Positions 37,311 through 39,302 of a stretch of DNA of 39,302 nt are shown here, piece after piece. A program made the translations under genes and the position numbers. The stretch is from Nemertoderma westbladi. Taxonomy: Eukaryota; Xenacoelomorpha; Nemertodermatida; Nemertodermatidae. A model generated the notes under the pieces. That model saw nothing but the letters and a program-made list of their open reading frames with translations. It ran no database searches and was not told the origin of the DNA. Numbering within the stretch: position 1 is the first letter of the stretch; each line of letters opens with the position of its first letter. Where the stretch lies: positions 1 to 39,302 of the forward strand of contig JAUCBJ010008489.1 in assembly GCA_032718475.1 (NCBI GenBank), read 5' to 3'.

Positions 37311-38068
37311 AATTTTGATGGAATAAGGGTTTTCGAGGACGCTGATCACGACAACACTTGATAAAAATATTTTCTGGAAATGCAAACATCATTTATTTGA
37401 ACCCCAGAACGAAAATAAAAAGTAGAAAAAATTTCAAACTGTTAAGTTTTCAAAGCCTCTGATCACGATACATTTCGTTAAAAATCATTCGTGGTAACGC
37501 GACTATAATTTTTGGTTTTTGTCTGGTGGGACAAAAAAACAAGTAGGTTGAAATTTCAAACGGCAAAAATCGAGTTTGGTTGGATAACACAATATTTTTG
37601 AGTGTCTTATTCGTGATCAGAATCTCCGTAAACCCAATGTAATAATAAGGTTGATTTGGAAATGATTGTTATATATTTAAAATTTGTGGGACATGTATTT
37701 TTCGTGCCGCACATTGACACGTATCTAAAAAAGCCGTTATCAACAAGGTAGGTTATTTTTCAGTGCCATGTTCGTGATCAGCATCCCAAAAAACCCATAT
37801 GGTCATAAATTCAATTTGATTTCGCGGTGATTTTCATTATCATATTTCCACTACCTGTACTTGTTTTTTTGTGCTCCAGGGGGTACAAATACCTGAATGA
37901 TAACTACTGTAATATAACAACATGCCTAAGTTGTTACACATTTATTAGCGGGATGATAACTATCCCTAATGCTGGGCTACGGCCAAAAAAGTTATTTTGC
38001 CCTAGGGCAAAATAACCATGTTATTCCCTCTTAGAAGTAGTGAAGTGTTACATACTGACATACACGAA
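37311..38068. repeat. Repeat with paired TGATCACGA words
   Basis: AT-rich, non-coding. TGATCACGA occurs at about 37353 and 37460, and its inverse TCGTGATCA at about 37613 and 37773. The text around them is similar (TTTTCGAGGACGC, AACCCA, AAATTTCAAA). This looks like a decayed repeat with internal symmetry. Confidence 0.5.
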
Positions 38069-38748
38069 GTGGGGCCTTCGCGCAGCACGTGACTTAAATT
38101 TAATTTAAGTACTAATTCGAAAGTATTACTGTATTAGCAAATTTTAAGCAGATTTCGCCTAATCACTTTTTACCTCTTTCATTTCTATTCAGACATTTCT
38201 GACTCTAGCGGTATAGTGAGAACTGAAGATGGATTAGGGTCTCCAGCCCCACAAAGACACAGCCTATGAATGAATAGTACATACGTACATCGGCCAAGTT
38301 TCATCTTGAATAACGGATAACGAAATGAGAGACGGATCTCACTTTCAGAAATTTCGTCGTATAGCGGCAGACCGATTAAATCCCCCCCCCCCCACAAAGA
38401 CGCAGCATGTGGTCCAGAATATATGGCAAGATTCAGCTTAAACTGATTAAAATCAATGAGACGGGAGAATCTATTCACTTTCAGGCATAAAGTAGTCCTA
38501 TAGCGGGTGACTGTTGAACTGATTTTCAACAAAACAAATTTTCAACTTGGCAGCTTTAAATTCGACAAAGTTATAAGCATGTCAATATCATAACGACGAC
38601 AACGATTTCACTTTCAGACATTTGGCCCTCTAGCGGCAGACTGGAGAACTGCAGATGGATTCGCCTCCTTTGAAAGTCACAGCTAATGGTCTAATACATA
38701 TCTGCCAAGTTTCAGCTTAAACGGATTAAAAGCAAAGAAATGGGAGGG
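38069..38748. mobile_element. Repeat element of the gag-splitting family, with about 140-bp tandem modules
   Basis: Starts GTGGGGCCTTCGCGCAGCAC, as the insertion at 1885 does with one change. Then come about four degenerate modules (near 38191, 38338, 38476 and 38609). Each has CACTTTCAG, a CTCTAGCGG or TATAGCGG word, CACAAAGAC or a like phrase, and AAGTTTCAGCTTAAAC..ATTAAA. The right end is lost at the LTR starting at 38749. Confidence 0.6.
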
Positions 38749-39025
38749 TGTTAGGATCTACTATTAACAGGTAAAGCCATGCTACACAGAATATAGGCCA
38801 TGCCAGTTTATGTAGGCCTGTTACCGTGTAACACATGGCTACAGACTACAGTAATTATATACCGGTACCGCATTATACAATAGTTGTGTTGTGTCAGCGC
38901 GTTGCTTGACCTAATGCAGTAATACTGTAGTCAGACTACTTTATTATTATAAGATACTAACCGTGTTGGGAGTAACTCATAACTGATTAGTTTTACATTG
39001 CTACATCGGACAGGGATATCCAACA
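38749..39025 (+). mobile_element. 5' LTR of a second Ty3/Gypsy-like element
   Basis: TGTTAGGATCTACTATTAAC ... GATATCCAACA, 277 bp with TG..CA ends, followed after 2 bases by a primer-binding site. It is unlike the LTR at 737-1092. The element runs out of the window, so there is no second LTR to confirm the edges. Confidence 0.5.
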
Positions 39026-39027
39026 AT

Positions 39028-39041
39028 TGGCGCTGCGATGG
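39028..39041 (+). promoter_or_regulatory. Primer-binding site of the right-edge element
   Basis: TGGCGCTGCGATGG shares its first 11 bases (TGGCGCTGCGA) with the site at 1093. Two different LTRs followed by the same primer site supports both calls and suggests that both elements use the same tRNA. Confidence 0.6.
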
Positions 39042-39302
39042 AAAATATTGAACACATACACGCGGTTACACAAGCAGACAGGTTTTGAAGTACCTATGCT
39101 TACCTACAGCTTCATGTAGGCCTACAACGTAGATTACAGCATTCAGTAATTACAGAAGTTCAGCATTAGGCCTACATGCCTACAGCCTACGCCGAACTAC
39201 TAATGCATACAAATGTCTACAACATACCAGTACCGGTATTTCAGAAATTACGTTTAAATTGAACACGTTATACGCCGTTGTTCTATAATTCGGACGCCAA
39301 CC

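Noticed and set aside
1-39302. tRNA, rRNA or other structural RNA genes
   Set aside because: I found no B-box-like GGTTCGAATCC with a paired acceptor stem and no rRNA core text on either strand. A covariance-model search would be decisive.

Overview
This is a window of metazoan nuclear DNA, probably from a marine invertebrate. The evidence is two animal gene loci with spliced or eukaryotic structure (a PREB/SEC12 gene and the first coding exons of a DOCK9/10/11-type gene), AT-rich non-coding DNA, and a heavy load of LTR retrotransposons, one LINE family, MITE-like palindromes and satellites. The self-complementary words TAGGCCTA and ACCGGTACCGGT recur in the non-coding DNA. The lineage cannot be fixed from sequence alone; an invertebrate deuterostome is a guess.

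Layout. 1-5.3 kb: a degenerate Ty3/Gypsy-like LTR element (5' LTR, primer-binding site, gag, traces of protease, start of RT, truncated 3' LTR). Its gag is split by a 1.5-kb non-coding insertion. 6.28-7.52 kb: an intact intronless PREB/SEC12 gene on the + strand. 7.5-14.1 kb: non-coding DNA holding two minus-strand exons of a DOCK9/10/11 homologue: exon 1 with the start codon at 14137, exon 2 at 10853-10733. The intron between them carries a 1.57-kb satellite (10847-12414). Each satellite unit repeats the exon-2 splice acceptor and the first bases of exon 2. 14.1-16.3 kb: AT-rich DNA and a 68-bp minisatellite. 16.3-27.3 kb: BEL/Pao elements head to tail: LTR - gag-only internal region with long arrays of hairpin-plus-GTTAGAG repeats - polypurine tract - second LTR - start of a second gag - LINE scrap - RNase H and integrase ORFs. 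28.0-33.8 kb: a cluster of overlapping ORFs that I do not recognise, one with three CCHC zinc knuckles. Its first ORF is cut by a 2.25-kb LINE flanked by a 12-bp target duplication. 33.8-39.3 kb: non-coding DNA with a CCAAT/TATA promoter-like block, another LINE fragment, degenerate repeats, and near the right edge a new LTR plus primer-binding site whose element runs out of the window.

How it fits together. If the DOCK gene continues leftward, the PREB gene and the Ty3 element lie inside one of its introns or just beyond its end. The right two thirds is nested mobile DNA: a BEL element inserted into a LINE copy, a LINE copy inserted into the unknown ORF cluster, and an LTR inserted into a repeat near the right edge. 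The most unusual items are the satellite built from a working splice acceptor, the unrecognised ORF cluster, and an 18-bp palindrome that recurs four times across the BEL pol and ORF-cluster region.
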